64,000 nt of DNA from Cunninghamia lanceolata (GCA_027924645.1 BSBN01000445.1:1364001-1428000); one strand, 5' to 3'. Shown: positions 46,712-58,606, counted from the first letter of the stretch. A program made the numbers and translations. Notes: generated by a model not told the origin, from the sequence alone.

Positions 46712-47480
46712 ATGGCTTCATCCATTATTGCTTCTACCTCTCGGTTGGACATCAAAAATTTCAATGGCACGGGGTACATATTGTGGAAGCTGAAAATAGA
46801 GGATTTTCTAGAAGAAAGAACTGAGTGGTTGACTATTATGAAAGAGAAGAAACCTGATGATGTTTCTCTTGATGAGTGGGAAAGACTGGATAAAAAGGCA
46901 CGAGGTACAATCTGGGTATGTCTTGCAGATTTTGTTATGCTGAATGTTGCAAGTGAGAAGTTTGCACATAGCTTGTGGAAGTGTCTGGGTGAGATCTACC
47001 AAGCCAAGAGTATGGTAAAAAAACTTTATTTAAAGTGTAATTTATTTTCCATGAAAATGAAAGAGGGTGAATTAGTTGTAGAGCATTTGAATTTATTTAA
47101 TTTGTTATTGAGTCAGCTAGCATCTGTAGATGTGGAGGTGAATGAGGAAGATAAATGTATATTGCTTCTCTATTCTTTGCCTGAGTCATGGGAGAATGTT
47201 ATTTTAGCTATCACTGCTAACCTCACAGATCTGAAGTTGGATGCTCTTGTTTCAGTTCTACTATCACATGAATTGAGGAAGAAAAGTTTAGATAGTTCTG
47301 GGGATACTCTCAGTGTCAGGGGAAGGTCTATGGAAAGAGGACCAAAAGGAGATCAGAAAGGGGCTAAGGACAAGTCCAAGGGCTGATCTAAGACTCCTGG
47401 GAAGAAGAACAGAGTTAAGTGTTGGAACTATGGTAAAAGGCGATATGTGAAAAAGGAGTGCAGAAACCCAAAGAAATAGT
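46712..47480 (+). pseudogene. Copia gag
   Basis: ATG at 46,712 (MASSIIASTSRLDIKNFNGT). UBN2/copia-Gag pattern: FNGTGYILWKLKIEDFL, then a LWKCLGEIYQ block and a LLYSLPESWENV block. The zinc knuckle is degenerate (CWNYGKRRYVKKEC, with Tyr for Cys and for His). TGA after KDKSKG, TAG after NPKK. Confidence 0.9.
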
Positions 47481-47720
47481 GTGAGAGTGCTTCAGATAAG
47501 TCCTCGAATGCAGGTGAAGATGTTTTACTTTCTGCATGTAATGTTGTTTCTAATGATCATTGGTTGGTTGACTCAGGATGCTCGTTATCTGATAGTTGGG
47601 AAAGGCAAGGTATTGTTGTGTTTTTGTGATGGGAGGATTAAAACCCTCCCTGGTGTTTTGCATGTTCCTGGATTAGCTAGAAATCTAATTTCATTTTTGA
47701 AGTTGAATGATTTGTGAATG
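47481..47720 (+). pseudogene. Copia protease remnant
   Basis: HWLVDSGCSLSDSW holds the active D-S-G, but the sequence then jumps to GKGKVLLCFCDGRIKTL, consistent with an internal deletion of roughly 30 codons and a frame change near 47,595. LPGVLHVPGLARNLISF is the conserved C-terminal phrase. Confidence 0.8.
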
Positions 47721-49033
47721 CATGTAACATTTGACAAGCATGGTTATAGATTGGTGAGAGGGAACTTGGTGGTAGTGAAGGGGAAGAGATTGGGAAACTT
47801 GTTTAATCTTGAAGCCACTATATTTTGTAATGCTTCTTATGTATTTGAGGCTAGTACTAAAAATACGTGTATGTTGTGGCACCATAGATTGGGCCACACT
47901 AGTAATAATGTTTTGAAAACTATCAAGAATAAAATTTGTTGAATCGTTTTTCCTATTCTGATGAGCACTTTAATTTATGTGAGCATTGTGTGTTTGGTAA
48001 ACAAAATAGAAAATCATTTCCTTTAGGAAGCAATAGAGCAAAAGAGAAGTTAGAAATTATTCATACTTATGTGTTTGGGCCTGTGGATAATGATTCTATT
48101 AGAAAATCTCACTATTTTTCCACCTTCATTGATGATGTATCCAAATTTACATGGATTTACTTTATGAAACACAAATAAGAAGTTTTCACTAAGTTTAAGG
48201 ATTTTAAAATCTTAGTTGAAAACCAATTGAGATTGAAGATAAAAATATTAAGATCTAAGAATGGAGGGGAATATTGCTCTAAGGAATTTGATGAGTTTTG
48301 CAAGCATGCAAGTATTATTAGACAAAAGACAACTCCGCATACACCACAACAGAATGGTGTTGCAGAAAGGATGAACCAAAAAATTATGGAAAGAGAAAGA
48401 AGTATGCTAAGTTATGCACAGTTGGATAAATTCTTTTGGGAAGAGGCTATGTGTACGACTTGCTACTTGATTAACAAATCTCCTTGTAAGGTTCTTAATT
48501 CAACACCTTATGAAGTGTGGATAGGTAAGAAACCTTCTATTTCACATTTAAGGGTTTTTGGTTGTGAGGCTTTTGTTCATGTGCCTATGGAAAAGCGATC
48601 TCAATTAGATCCAAAAAATAAAAAGTGTGCATTCATTAGATATGGTGATAATGTCAAAGGTTATAAGCTTTGGAATCTACTAACCTATAAGATTATCTAT
48701 TCTAGAGAGGTTATTTTCAGGGAACTTAGAGCTATTTTTGAACCTAAGCAGCCAAAAGAAAAAGAAGAAAAGGTAAAGAGAGTACACTTTGATTTAGAGA
48801 AACAAGATGCACCTCAAGAAGAACACAATGATGGACTGGAGGGTGAAGAAGAAGAAGAAGAAGATTCGAGTAGTTTTGATGAAGATGAATTTGTTGTTGT
48901 AGAAGAAGTTGGTGTAGATGATCATGCAAAAGAACAAGTTGAGACTCTTACTCCACCCTTGAGGAGATCCACAAGACAATGGAATCCATTTGATAGGTAT
49001 AACCCAATAGATTTTGGTTGTATATTTGCTTAA
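47721..49033 (+). pseudogene. Copia integrase
   Basis: GAG-pre-integrase CMLWHHRLGHTS and CEHCVFGKQNR (zinc-binding H/C), then the core with FSTFIDDVSKFTWIYF (first D) and LRSKNGGEYCSKEF, where family members have RSDNGGEY; Lys has replaced the second catalytic Asp. The Glu in QQNGVAERMN is present. The C-terminal part has a long acidic run (about 48,845-48,900). A frameshift near 47,935 and a TAA at 48,177 are visible. Confidence 0.9.
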
Positions 49034-50145
49034 TTGAGTACTGACGATGAGCCTAGATCCTACATGGAATCTATTCTTGCAGATGATAGTGAGCCTTGGC
49101 AGTTAGCCATGCAGGAGGAGATGATGGCTTTAGAGTCTTGTAACAACTGGGATCTTGTTCATTTTCCCAAAGGAAGAAAGGCCATAGGTTGTAAGTGGGT
49201 CTTCAAGAAGAAGTTTGGAGCAGATGGTTCATTAGAGAAGTACAAGACTAGACTGGTAGCCAAGGGCTACTCCTAGAGAGAGGGAGTTGATTTTAGTGAA
49301 ATTTTCTCTCCTGTTGCTAAATTGACTTGTATTATATTTCTTTTATCTATTATTGTAGCTTATGATTGGGAGATTGAGCAAATGGAGGATAAGATTGCAT
49401 TCTTACATGGAGATCTTGAGGAAGAAATTTACATGCAACAACCTACAGGTTTTGAGGTAAAGGGAAAAGAACATTGGATTTGTAGATTGAAGAGGTCTCT
49501 TTATGATTTGAAATAGTCCCCTAGAATGTGGTATCAAAAGTTTGATTCATTTGTATTGAAATTGGGTTTTGTTAGGAGCGAGGAGGATCATTGCATGTAC
49601 ATTCACTGTATTGATGATTCTATATTGATCATTACATTGTATGTTAATGACATGTTATTTTTCAGCAATACTAAGGGTATGATCAGTGAGCTTAAAGCCC
49701 AAATTTCAAGTGCATTTGATATGAAGGATCTTGGAACTGCCAGGTATATTCTAGGTATGGAGGTCAGGAGGGACAAAGGTAACTAAAAGCTTTGGTTGTC
49801 TCAAAGTAAGTATGTGAATACCATTTTATAGAGATTCAGTATGCAGGACTATAACCTAGTTAGAGTTCCTTTACCCATTAGTACTAAGCTTTCATTAGAT
49901 ATGTGTCCAAAGAATGAGGATGATTTTGAGGATATGTCTAATGTGCCATATGCTAGTGCTATAGGGAGTTTGATGTATGCAATGGTTTGAACTAGGCCAG
50001 ATATTGCCCAAGCAGTGGGAGTTTCGAGTAGATTTATGTCTAACCCTAATAGACAATATTAGAGTTATGTGAAGATGGTGCTTAAGTATCTTCCAGGTAC
50101 TCCTGATTATTGTTTGGTTTATTCTAGTATTGGTAGTGCTGATAA
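49034..50145 (+). pseudogene. Copia reverse transcriptase
   Basis: Motifs: SEPWQLAMQEEMMALESCNN, IGCKWVFKKKFGADGSLEKY, KTRLVAKGYS, FLHGDLEEEIYMQQPTGFE and LKRSLYDLK. The catalytic box is YVND (49,640-49,651) instead of YVDD, so the enzyme would be dead. TAGs follow GYS and LYDLK (Gln expected). Confidence 0.92.
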
Positions 50146-50398
50146 ATCTTTGGACATATAGGGTTTTGTTCATGTAGATTGGGTAGGTGACTTGGATAGT
50201 CGAAGGTCCACTAATGGCTATGTGTTTACTCTATTTGGAGGAGTAGTGAATTGGATGAGTAAGAGGCAGCCCACAGTTGCTTTGTCCACCACAGAAGTAG
50301 AGTATATGGCTACTACTCATGTCTCTACGGAGGTAGTTTGGTTGAGGAGACTGTGTATAGGTATTGGATTTGATTACAGGATCATTCAGATTGATTGT
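50146..50398 (+). pseudogene. Copia RNase H, 5' part
   Basis: RNase H with HVDWVGDLDSRRSTNGYVF (the family has Asp in 'D-A-D-W'), LSTTEVEYMATTHVSTEVVW, ending IIQIDC where chromovirus 2 is inserted. Continues at 57,613. Confidence 0.9.
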
Positions 50399-51656
50399 TG
50401 GTGCAGGGGCACCCCTTCATCAAGTAAATTATACATCTAGGGAGAAGATTAAAGTCTTGATATGTTTTAGGCATATCCATATTTAATGTAATAATGTCTA
50501 TTTCACCAAATGTAGTCACTATAGTTTGTGGCTCGGTTGTTTTTGTTTGTAAGTCCCAAGGGACACCTGTTGATCTGTAATGATAGGCTGTTAGGGTGTT
50601 AGAGTTTGTTAGTTAGTTATGTTCTCCCAGCTGCTTGGAACTATCTCCCAGCCACTAGGAATCATGTCAGTACTACTGTTGGTAAGTAGTTAAAAGCCCT
50701 AGCTTGGATCAAATTGAAGAGAGATAGGTAGAGAGATGGAGAGTTGGTTTTGATTTTGAAAGAGATAGATCAGAGCAGTGATTGTGCATTGTAATTGTTC
50801 AATCGTATTCATCTGTGAAAGCATAATAAAGAAGATCCTATTGCATTCGATCCTATCGTATAATCAATTTTCCTAATTTACAATCAAAATGTGGTGTTAG
50901 CCCATTCCACTGGTTAATTACTTTGTAATCGGTGGAATGGCTCTGTATATTAGTTTATGTTTTTGTTTTGGTTTCCTATCTGTTAGTTTTATGTTTGCAG
51001 GATCAGATGACAACATGCATTGAGGAACCCTAGCATCCTCATGTGCTAGGTTCATAAAGTCAGAAAGTGTGTTTGGTTACAGAAGAAATTGATCTGTGAA
51101 ATTGCAAGGTTTTCAACAAGACTCCATCAGCGAAGTTCAAAGTGTTTGGTTGAATCGGTGAACTGGCTCAATGGTTCAAAGGGTTCAACAGTTCAATCAC
51201 TCAAGTGGTTTAGAGACCTAGGAGGTGAGATGATAGAGTTCCTGCTGAGTGGTAGTGTCGGGGTGACAACTAGCGAGTGTCACCGAAGGAAGCGATCGGT
51301 GCATCAGTGTAACAAAATTCCAATTTGCTGATATTGCCTGTGTTACCGATAGGCAACCAATGACGAAGCCTATACCTAAACACATCGGTGTGAAATTGCT
51401 ATCGGGCAGCGAGGTTTGGTTTATACCGATAGTGTAAGTGTCACTGATAAGGAATATCAGGGAGACACAGAAGGTCTCTTGCTGACTGTGGCATCGGAGT
51501 GAACGAAGGCTCAGAGTGACATATCTAGAGGAGTCTGATGTGTATTATCTGGCCGATGAAGTATGTCAGGAGGACATTAGGGTAACTCTCACTGATAGAA
51601 GGAAGTATTTCATTTTCCATCTATTTTTCTGCGCTTCTGCTACATGCTCTGTGTCA
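50399..51656 (+). repeat. Chromovirus 2 5' LTR
   Basis: 1,258 bp, TGGTGCAGGGGCACC…GTGTCA. Stem-loops: CATTCCAC…GGTGGAATG at 50,902-50,940, and CCTAGCA-loop-TGCTAGG at 51,029-51,050. An internal short inverted segment CCCAGCTGCTTGG… lies near 50,630. Confidence 0.93.
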
Positions 51657-51709
51657 TAGTGGTATCAGAGCAAAGGTTGCATCTTTTGGGAAGAAGAAAA
51701 AAAGACAAG

Positions 51710-52856
51710 ATGTCAGACAGAGAGGGATCAGCAGAGTTCCCAGCAAGGATGACCAACGCTGAGTTGGTTGTCCTGGTAAAGAAGCAGATTGCAGATAGCA
51801 AAGCAGTTAGAGCTCAGAATCAGGCCTTAAAGGATGAGTTGGAGAAATTGAGGGACAGAGTAGGTTCTGGTAAAGAAGATGACAGAGATGAAGAGGAAAT
51901 CCCTAGGCGGGAAGAGGTAGACATTCCTGTAGACTAGAGACCCTTATTGAATGCCCTCAAATCCATGGAGAGAAGGACCATGGATGTGAAACTCGACCTG
52001 CCAGCGTTGACAGGAAAGATGGATCCTGATTCAGTAATGGAGTGGATAGACTCCTTGAATGATTTCTTTGAAACAAAAGAAATACCAGAACATCAAAGGG
52101 AAAAGATAGCTCAGTCCAAAATGAAAGAGGCTGCATTAACTTGGTGGAATTTCATCCAAGATGACAGGGTGAAAGAAGGAAGGAACAGAGTTGCTACTTG
52201 GAAAAAGATGGTGGCTTTAGTGAAGGAAGCCTATGTTCCTTTAGATTACAATATCCAGTTACATAAGAAGAGACAAAATCTGAAGCAGAAAGAGTTAGAT
52301 GTCAGTTCATACACTGAAGAATTCATGAGACTATGTATCAAGACAAAGGTGAAGGAGAGTGAGGAGGAGAAGGTGGCAAGGTCTCTCAATGGATTGAGAT
52401 TTGCCATCCAAGAAGATTTAAATCTGCATAATCTAGATACAGTTCAGAAGTGCTACCAATTGGCACTCAAAGTTGAAGAAAAATTAGAGAGAAGACAGGA
52501 ATAGAACAGTAGAGGAAGAGGAAGACAGCAAAGAGGGGGAAGAAGTCCTTTCTGAGGTAGAGGAAATGGATTTGGATACCAAGGTGAATCCAATCAAGAG
52601 AACAACAAAGGAGACAACAGTCAAACTCCAAAGGGAAGTTATGATCAAAAAGGAAACTTTAGGGGTAGAAGACCAACATTTAGAGGAAGATCCCAGGGCA
52701 GAGGATCTATCAGATGTTATAATTGCAATCAAGAAGGCCACATAGCTAGCAAATGTCTAGAAAAGGCAATAAGTTCAATGGGAGAAAGAAGGACAAATCT
52801 AATTCAAGAATCTCATTGTCAAAGTGTAAGAGCCCATGATGGTTATGGATATCCTG
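51710..52856 (+). pseudogene. Chromovirus 2 gag
   Basis: ATG at 51,710 (MSDREGSAEFPARMTNAELV), then a coiled-coil-like N terminus, the capsid DSVMEWIDSLNDFFETKE, ALTWWNFIQDDRVKEGRN and SYTEEFMRLC, an Arg/Gly-rich tail, and an intact zinc knuckle CYNCNQEGHIASKC (52,715-52,756). Stops: TAG after IPVD, TAG after RRQE, TGA after SPF. Gag packages the RNA; here it needs several stops read through, so it is inactive. Confidence 0.92.
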
Positions 52857-53335
52857 AGACAGGAGAATCTTTGATGATTAGGAGAGCAATGACCACCATG
52901 AAGGTGCCTGACAGAGAACCCCCACAAAGAAAATCTCTTTTCAAAACATCTTGCAAGGTAGGAGGAAAGGTATGTAAAGTTCTGATTGACTCTGGTTCTA
53001 CTAAAATTTTTGTGTCTGATGAAATGATAGAAAAGCTTAAGCTTAGGAGGCTGCCACATCCTTGCCCATATAAGATTTCATGGATCACTCAAGCTCAACA
53101 AACAATTGTGGAAGAGCAAGCTTGGGTAGAATTTCAAATTGGACCATACAAGGATAGGTTATTGTTTGACATAGCTCAGATGGATGCTTGCCATCTCCTA
53201 TTTGGTAGACCATGGCAATATGACTTGGGAGCACAACATGATGGAGTCAACAATACATATTCAATCACTAAGGATGGTAAGGTATTTGAGTTATTACCAT
53301 TGATGGAGAAGGAGGTAGAGTCAAAAGGAAAATGA
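52857..53335 (+). pseudogene. Chromovirus 2 aspartic protease
   Basis: Continuous with gag in frame. The active loop VLIDSGSTKIF (D-S-G-S-T intact, about 52,988-53,002) and C-terminal CHLLFGRPWQYD. This domain is open and could fold; a TGA follows ESKGK. Confidence 0.9.
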
Positions 53336-55010
53336 GTCAAAGTAATGCTGGTAGAAGGTAAATAGTTCATGAAAGAGATAGTAGAAGAAGGTGCAGTTGC
53401 ATATGCACTAATTCCATGCCTGACAGTGAACAAGGAACAGCAGCAAGAAGTCAAGGGACAGAAGAGGCGGAGGTTCATGGATCCTACTATCCAAGAGTTG
53501 TTGGATAAGTACAAAGGCATCATCTCTGATGGAATGCCAAGATCCCTACCACCTATAAGGGATATCGGCCATTGCATAGATCTAATTCTAGGATCTACAC
53601 TTCCAAACAAGATAGCATACAAGCTTACTCCAGAGTAGAATGCTAAGGTAGCCAGACAAATCAAGGAGTTTTTGGACACATGCCTAATTGGTAAAAGTTT
53701 AAGCCCATGTGTAGTACCGGTTGTACTAGCACCGAAGAAGGAAGGTACTTGGAGACTTTGTACTGATTCCAGGGCTATTAACAAGATAACAATTAGGTAT
53801 AGATTCCCAATCCCAAGGATAGAATTTTGCTTGATTGCTTGGGAGGTGCCAAATATTTCACCAAAATAGAATTGAAAAGTGGATATCATCAGATCAGGAT
53901 TAGGCCAGGAGATGAGTGGAAAACTGTATTTAAGACCAATGAGGGGTTATATGAGTGGAAGGTCATGCCTTTTGGTTTGTCCAATGCCCCCAGTACCTTT
54001 ATGAGGCTAATGAATGAGGTCTTGAGAGAATTTATAGGCAAATTTTTCATAGTATATCTAGATGACACTCTGATTTTTAGTAATACAAGAGAAGAGCATC
54101 TCAAGCATATAGACTTGGTTCTCAAAAGGTTACATGAAGAACAACTAATGATCAAATTGGAGAAGTGTTTGTTCATGTAGGAGGAGATCATCTACTTGGG
54201 TTTTGTAATCTCGCATAACAAACTGAAAATGGATCAAGAGAAGGTAAGTGCCATATTGTCTTGGCCAACTCCTAGAACTATGAATGATGTCAGAAGTTTC
54301 CATGGGTTAGCAACTTTCTATAGGAAGTTTATAAAAGGGTTTAGTCATGTTTGTGCACCCATGCTTGACACCATCAAAGGAGGACAGAAGTGCAGATTCA
54401 CTTGGACAAAGGAAGCAAATGATTCATTTGAGACATTGAAAAAGAAGGTGGCACAACAGCCAGTTCTTGCACTTCCAGATTTCAACAAGATTTTTTAGGT
54501 AGAATGTGATGCAAGTCACATGGCAATTGGAGCAGTACTTAGTCAAGAAGGTAGGCCTATTGCATTTTTCAGTGAGAAGCTCAATGATGCAAAGAAGAGA
54601 TACTCATCTTATGATTTGGAGATGTATGCTCTAGTCCAGTCACTCAAGAAGTCGAGGCATTACTTACTGCCAAAAGAATTCATAGTATTTACATATAATC
54701 AGGCTCTTAGTTTCATTAACAGTCAAGAGAAGCTGAACCACAAACATATGAAGTGGGTGGAGACTTTGCAAGCTTTCACCTTCACACTCAAGTACAAGAA
54801 AGGAGTCAAGAACAAGGTGGTAGATGCTTTGAGCAGGAGGGTTCTAACCATAAATCAGATTCAGTTGGAATGTGTTGGCATTGATTCCTTGAAGACTATG
54901 TACGATGTTGATGAAGACTTTGGAGAGATATATCAAATATGTACTTCTTTTGGAGATAAATACCATGCAGAATTCTCTGAATTTCTGATCTAGGATGGAT
55001 TGCTGTTCAA
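53336..55010 (+). pseudogene. Chromovirus 2 reverse transcriptase and RNase H
   Basis: RT motifs: [36 protein letters not shown], then a 1-bp frameshift near 53,825, [32 protein letters not shown] and YLDD at 54,055-54,066. RNase [21 protein letters not shown] and SSYDLEMYALVQSLKKSRHY; the third Asp position reads FTYNQAL where chromovirus 1 has FIDNHAL. TAG replaces Gln at TPE-x-NAK, FM-x-EEI, IF-x-VEC and LI-x-DGL. Confidence 0.93.
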
Positions 55011-55852
55011 AGGTGGACAATTGTGTATTCCACGGTGTTCTATGAGGCTGGACATCATCAAGGAGAAGCATTGTGGAGATATGGCAGGCCATTTTAGTTT
55101 CGATAAAACTCTTCATCTTGTCAGGAGACATTATTATTAGCCTAAGTTGCAATCAGATGTCAAAAAATTTGTGGAGACATGTGTGATATGTCAGAAGGTA
55201 AAAGGAAGATCCACTAGTGTAGGTTTATATCAGCCACTGTCCATTCCTTCTAGGCCATGGGAGAGCATAAGCATGGATTTTGTGTTGGGTTTTCCTAGAA
55301 CAAGGAAAGGATATGACAGTGTTTTTGTTGTAGTTGACCGATTCAGCAAAATGGCACATTTCTTGCCATGCAAAACCACTAGTGATGCTTCATATATTGC
55401 AGACCTATTTTTTAAGGAAATAGTAAGGATACATGGATTGCCATTGAGCATAGTGTCAGATAGAGATGTAAATTTCATTGGACATTTTTGGAGGACTCTT
55501 TGGAAGAAGCTTGGAACCAATTTCTCCTTCTCATCAGTATATCATCCACAAACATATGGACAGATTGAAGTGGTCAACCATTCACTGGGAAATCTACTAA
55601 GATGTTTGACAAGGTAGCATGGAGAGAAGTGGGATACAATCCTACCACAAGCAGAATTTTTTCTATAATGACACCATTAATAGGAGTACAAGGAAATCAA
55701 CTTTCTAGGTGGTGTATGGTATGCATCCCAAAGGTATTTTAGAATTGAGAGATCTACCTACAGGAGAATCTATTAGTGCAGATGGAGAAGCTTTTGCAGT
55801 AGCCATAAAAGAGGTGCATGATCAAGTAAAGAACCAACTCCAGTAATCTACT
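55011..55852 (+). pseudogene. Chromovirus 2 integrase
   Basis: Zinc region H…H…C-x2-C (HFSFDKTLHLVRRHYY…CVICQ), catalytic D in SMDFVLGFP, D in VSDRDVNFIG and E in GQIEVVNHS. TAG for Trp at YY-x-PKL and for Gln at TR-x-HGE; a 1-bp insertion near 55,660. Confidence 0.92.
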
Positions 55853-56416
55853 TTGAAGTACAAAGCATATGCTGATAAAAAGAAGAGAAATGAACAATTT
55901 GATGTTGGAGATTTGGTATGGGTTAATCTGAAGAAGGAAAGACTTCCAAAAGGTAAATATATGAAACTCATGCAGAGGAAGATTGGACCATGTCAGTTTT
56001 TTAAAAAATATGGACATAATGCTTATGAGATCCAACTTCCTTCTGATCTTGGATTGTCACCCATATTCAATGTATGTGATTTAACTCCATACAGACATAA
56101 TGCAGATGTAGAACAAGAACCATTACAGGGAACAACAGATGATGACGTTCCTAAACATGATCCACCAAAATTGTAGAGGATTCAAGACTCAAGAGTGGCA
56201 AAGATGACCAGGAACAAAGAGTATATGGAATACATGGTGGCTTGGCAAGGGAAACCTGATTTAGAGGTAGTTTGGATGACTGGAGAGCAGATCATCAAAC
56301 AGGATGCAGATCTTCAAACTCTCATCTCAAGTGGACTTGAGATTTCTTCTCTCGGGGAGTATGGTGTAGGGGCACCCCTTCATCAAGTAAATTATACATC
56401 TAAGGGAGAAGATTAA
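55853..56416 (+). pseudogene. Chromovirus 2 integrase tail and chromodomain
   Basis: KRNEQFDVGDLVWVNLKKER and a GPY/F-like RKIGPCQFFKKYGHNAYEIQ, then after a TAG the chromodomain RVAKMTRNKEYMEYMVAWQG, EVVWMT, near 56,195-56,330. The reading frame runs into the 3' LTR (56,362), so the LTR supplies the last codons. Confidence 0.9.
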
Positions 56417-57612
56417 AGTCTTGATATGTCTTAGGCATATCCATATTTAATGTAATAAGGTCTGTTTCACCAAATGTAGTCATTATAGTTTGTGGCTCAG
56501 TTGTTTCTATTTGTAAGTCCCAAGGGACACCTGTCGATCTGTAATGACAGGTTGTTAGGGTGTTAGAGTTTGTTAGTTAGTTATGTTCTCCCAGCAGCTT
56601 GGAACTATCTCCCAGCTGCTGGGAATCATGTCAATACTACTGTTGGTAAGTAGTTAAAAGCCCTAGCTTGGATCGAATTGAAGAGAGATAGGTAGAGAGA
56701 AGGAGAGTTGATTTTGATTCTGAAAGAAATAGATTAGAGCAGTGATTGTGCATTGTAATTGTTCAGTCATATTCATCTGTGAAATCATAATAAAGAAGAT
56801 CCTGTTGCATTCGATCCTATCGCATAATCGATTTTCTTGATTTACAATTGAAATGTGGTGTTAGCCCATTCCACCGGTTAATTACTTTGTAATTGGTGGA
56901 ATGGCTCTGTATATTAGTTTATGTTTTTGTTTTGGTTTCCTATTTGTTAGTTTTATGTTTGCAGGATCGGATGATAGCATGCATTGAGGAACCGTAGCAT
57001 CCTCATGTGCTAGGTTCGTAAAGTTAGAAAGTGTGTTTGGTTACAGAAGAAATCGATTTGTGAAATCGCAAGGTTTTTGACAAGACTCCATCGGTGAAGT
57101 TCAAAGTGTTTGGTTGAATCTATGAACAGGCTCAATGGTTCAAAGAGTTCAACGGTTCAATCACTCAAGTGGTTTAGAGACCTAGGAGGTGTGACGACAG
57201 AGTTCCTGTAGAGTGGTAGTGTCGGGGTGACAACTGGTGAGTGTCACCGAAGGAAGCAATTGGCGTAACAAAATTTGATTTTGTTGATATTGCCTATGTC
57301 GCCAATAGGCAACCAATGACGAAGCCTATACCTAAACACATCAGTGTGAAATTGCTATCAGGCAGCGAGGTTTGGTTTATACCGATAGTGTAAGTGTCAC
57401 CGATAAGGAATATCAGGGAGACATGGAAGGTCTCTTGCCAACTGTGACGTCGGAGTGAACGAAGGCTCGGAGTGACATATCTAGAGGAGTTTGATGTGTA
57501 TCATCTGGCTGATGAAGTATGTCAGGAGGACATTAGGGTAACTCTCACCGATAGAAGGAAGTATTTCATTTTCCATCTATTTTTTTGTGCTTCTGCTGCA
57601 TGCTCTGCGTCA
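56362..57612 (+). repeat. Chromovirus 2 3' LTR
   Basis: 1,251 bp, close match to the 5' LTR. Stem-loop 1 is at 56,866-56,904 with CCATTCCACC arms; stem-loop 2 (about 56,992-57,014) has one arm substitution. Confidence 0.93.
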
Positions 57613-57842
57613 GTTGTGATAGCTAGAGTGCTATTTGTTTGGCCAAGAATCCTATGTATCATGCTTGGACTAAGCATGTTGATGTATAGTATCACTTTAT
57701 TTAAGAAATGGTTACAAATAGATAGATTGAGCTCAAGAAGGTAGACAATCAGGAGACTGTTGGAGATGCTTTGACCAAGCCTGTGAGCACAAAGAAATTT
57801 GTTTGGTGTAGAGAGGCCATGGGCCTTGCTGCTAGTGCTTGA
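57613..57842 (+). pseudogene. Copia RNase H, 3' part
   Basis: Resumes the copia RNase H after the nested element: CDS-x-SAICLAKNPMYHAWTK (TAG at a Gln), HVDVQYHF, VGDALTKPVSTKKFVWCREA, stop TGA at 57,840-57,842. Joining both flanks minus one duplication restores the family phrase. Confidence 0.9.
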
Positions 57843-57897
57843 TTATTTTATGGTTTTCTTATGGGTATTTACAATGTATGAAGTTCAAGTGGGAGAA

Positions 57898-58606
57898 TGT
57901 TAGGATTAAGGTACCATCAACCTTGTAAATCCAATGTAATTAATTACTCCTATATTATTTATAAATCACCCATAAGGGATGAAAGGTTTCACTAGCAATA
58001 GTCTTGTTTTAGCTATATGTTTATATCCAGTCCTCGATGCTCATTTGTCCATGATGGGAGGTCACAGGGGGGTTTCCCCCCTATGAGGGGTATGGGGGAA
58101 CATCCCCTTGATGAGGGGTCCGGGGGTTGCGTGCCCTAGCAGGGATTTAGGGGTAGCACCCCTGAAACCACATTTTATTTATATTTTATCATTATGAATT
58201 TGGACCATTCATCATTAGGTCAAAGATTTGATGGTCAATATTTTATCTGTTATCTTGCCCTAGAAGGTAGCCTCCCTTTACAAGGATATTTGTACTACAT
58301 TTTTATCAGATTGGAGAGTAACAGGCACCACTAGATTGAAGACTGAAGAAACAGAGGAAGTGTATGTATTGTAATCTCATATTTGAAGATAATACAACTT
58401 GGAGCCCCTTTTCTTGGTGGAGTTTTTTACTTGAAAGGGTTTTCTCCATGTTACATATTGTATTATGTGTTCAGTTCTTAGTGCATGTTATTTATGTGTA
58501 ATGGGTTTTAATTTCTATTTCAATCTCCATTGATTTTACATTGTTTAGAGGCTAATAAGGTTTGAATCAGATTTACATTGTGTGGTTTGCACCTTCATTT
58601 CTCATA
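57898..58606 (+). repeat. Copia 3' LTR
   Basis: 709 bp, starts TGTTAGGATTAAGG. Contains the G-run block at 58,067-58,130. Confidence 0.9.

Larger units (their letters stand above)
50394..57617 (+). mobile_element. Chromovirus 2 (Ty3/gypsy with chromodomain), nested in copia
   Basis: LTRs 50,399-51,656 and 56,362-57,612, duplications ATTGT (50,394-50,398) and GTTGT (57,613-57,617), one mismatch. Primer-binding site TGGTATCAGAGC at 51,660-51,671; polypurine tract CTCGGGGAGTA before the 3' LTR. It is the best preserved element in the window: essentially one frame from 51,710 to 53,825 and another to about 55,660, broken mainly by single TAG codons. It is the youngest layer of the nest. Confidence 0.96.

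Noticed and set aside
51089..51331. Short ORFs within LTRs of chromovirus 2 (51,089-51,331 and 57,472-57,744) as genes
   Set aside because: Not kept as open frames between the two LTR copies, no domain, and 57,472-57,744 runs across the LTR-copia junction.
35471..57842. TAG reassigned to Gln in this genome
   Set aside because: Paralogous copies often keep CAG at the same site, TAG also replaces Trp, and TGA, TAA and frameshifts co-occur; mutation decay explains it better.
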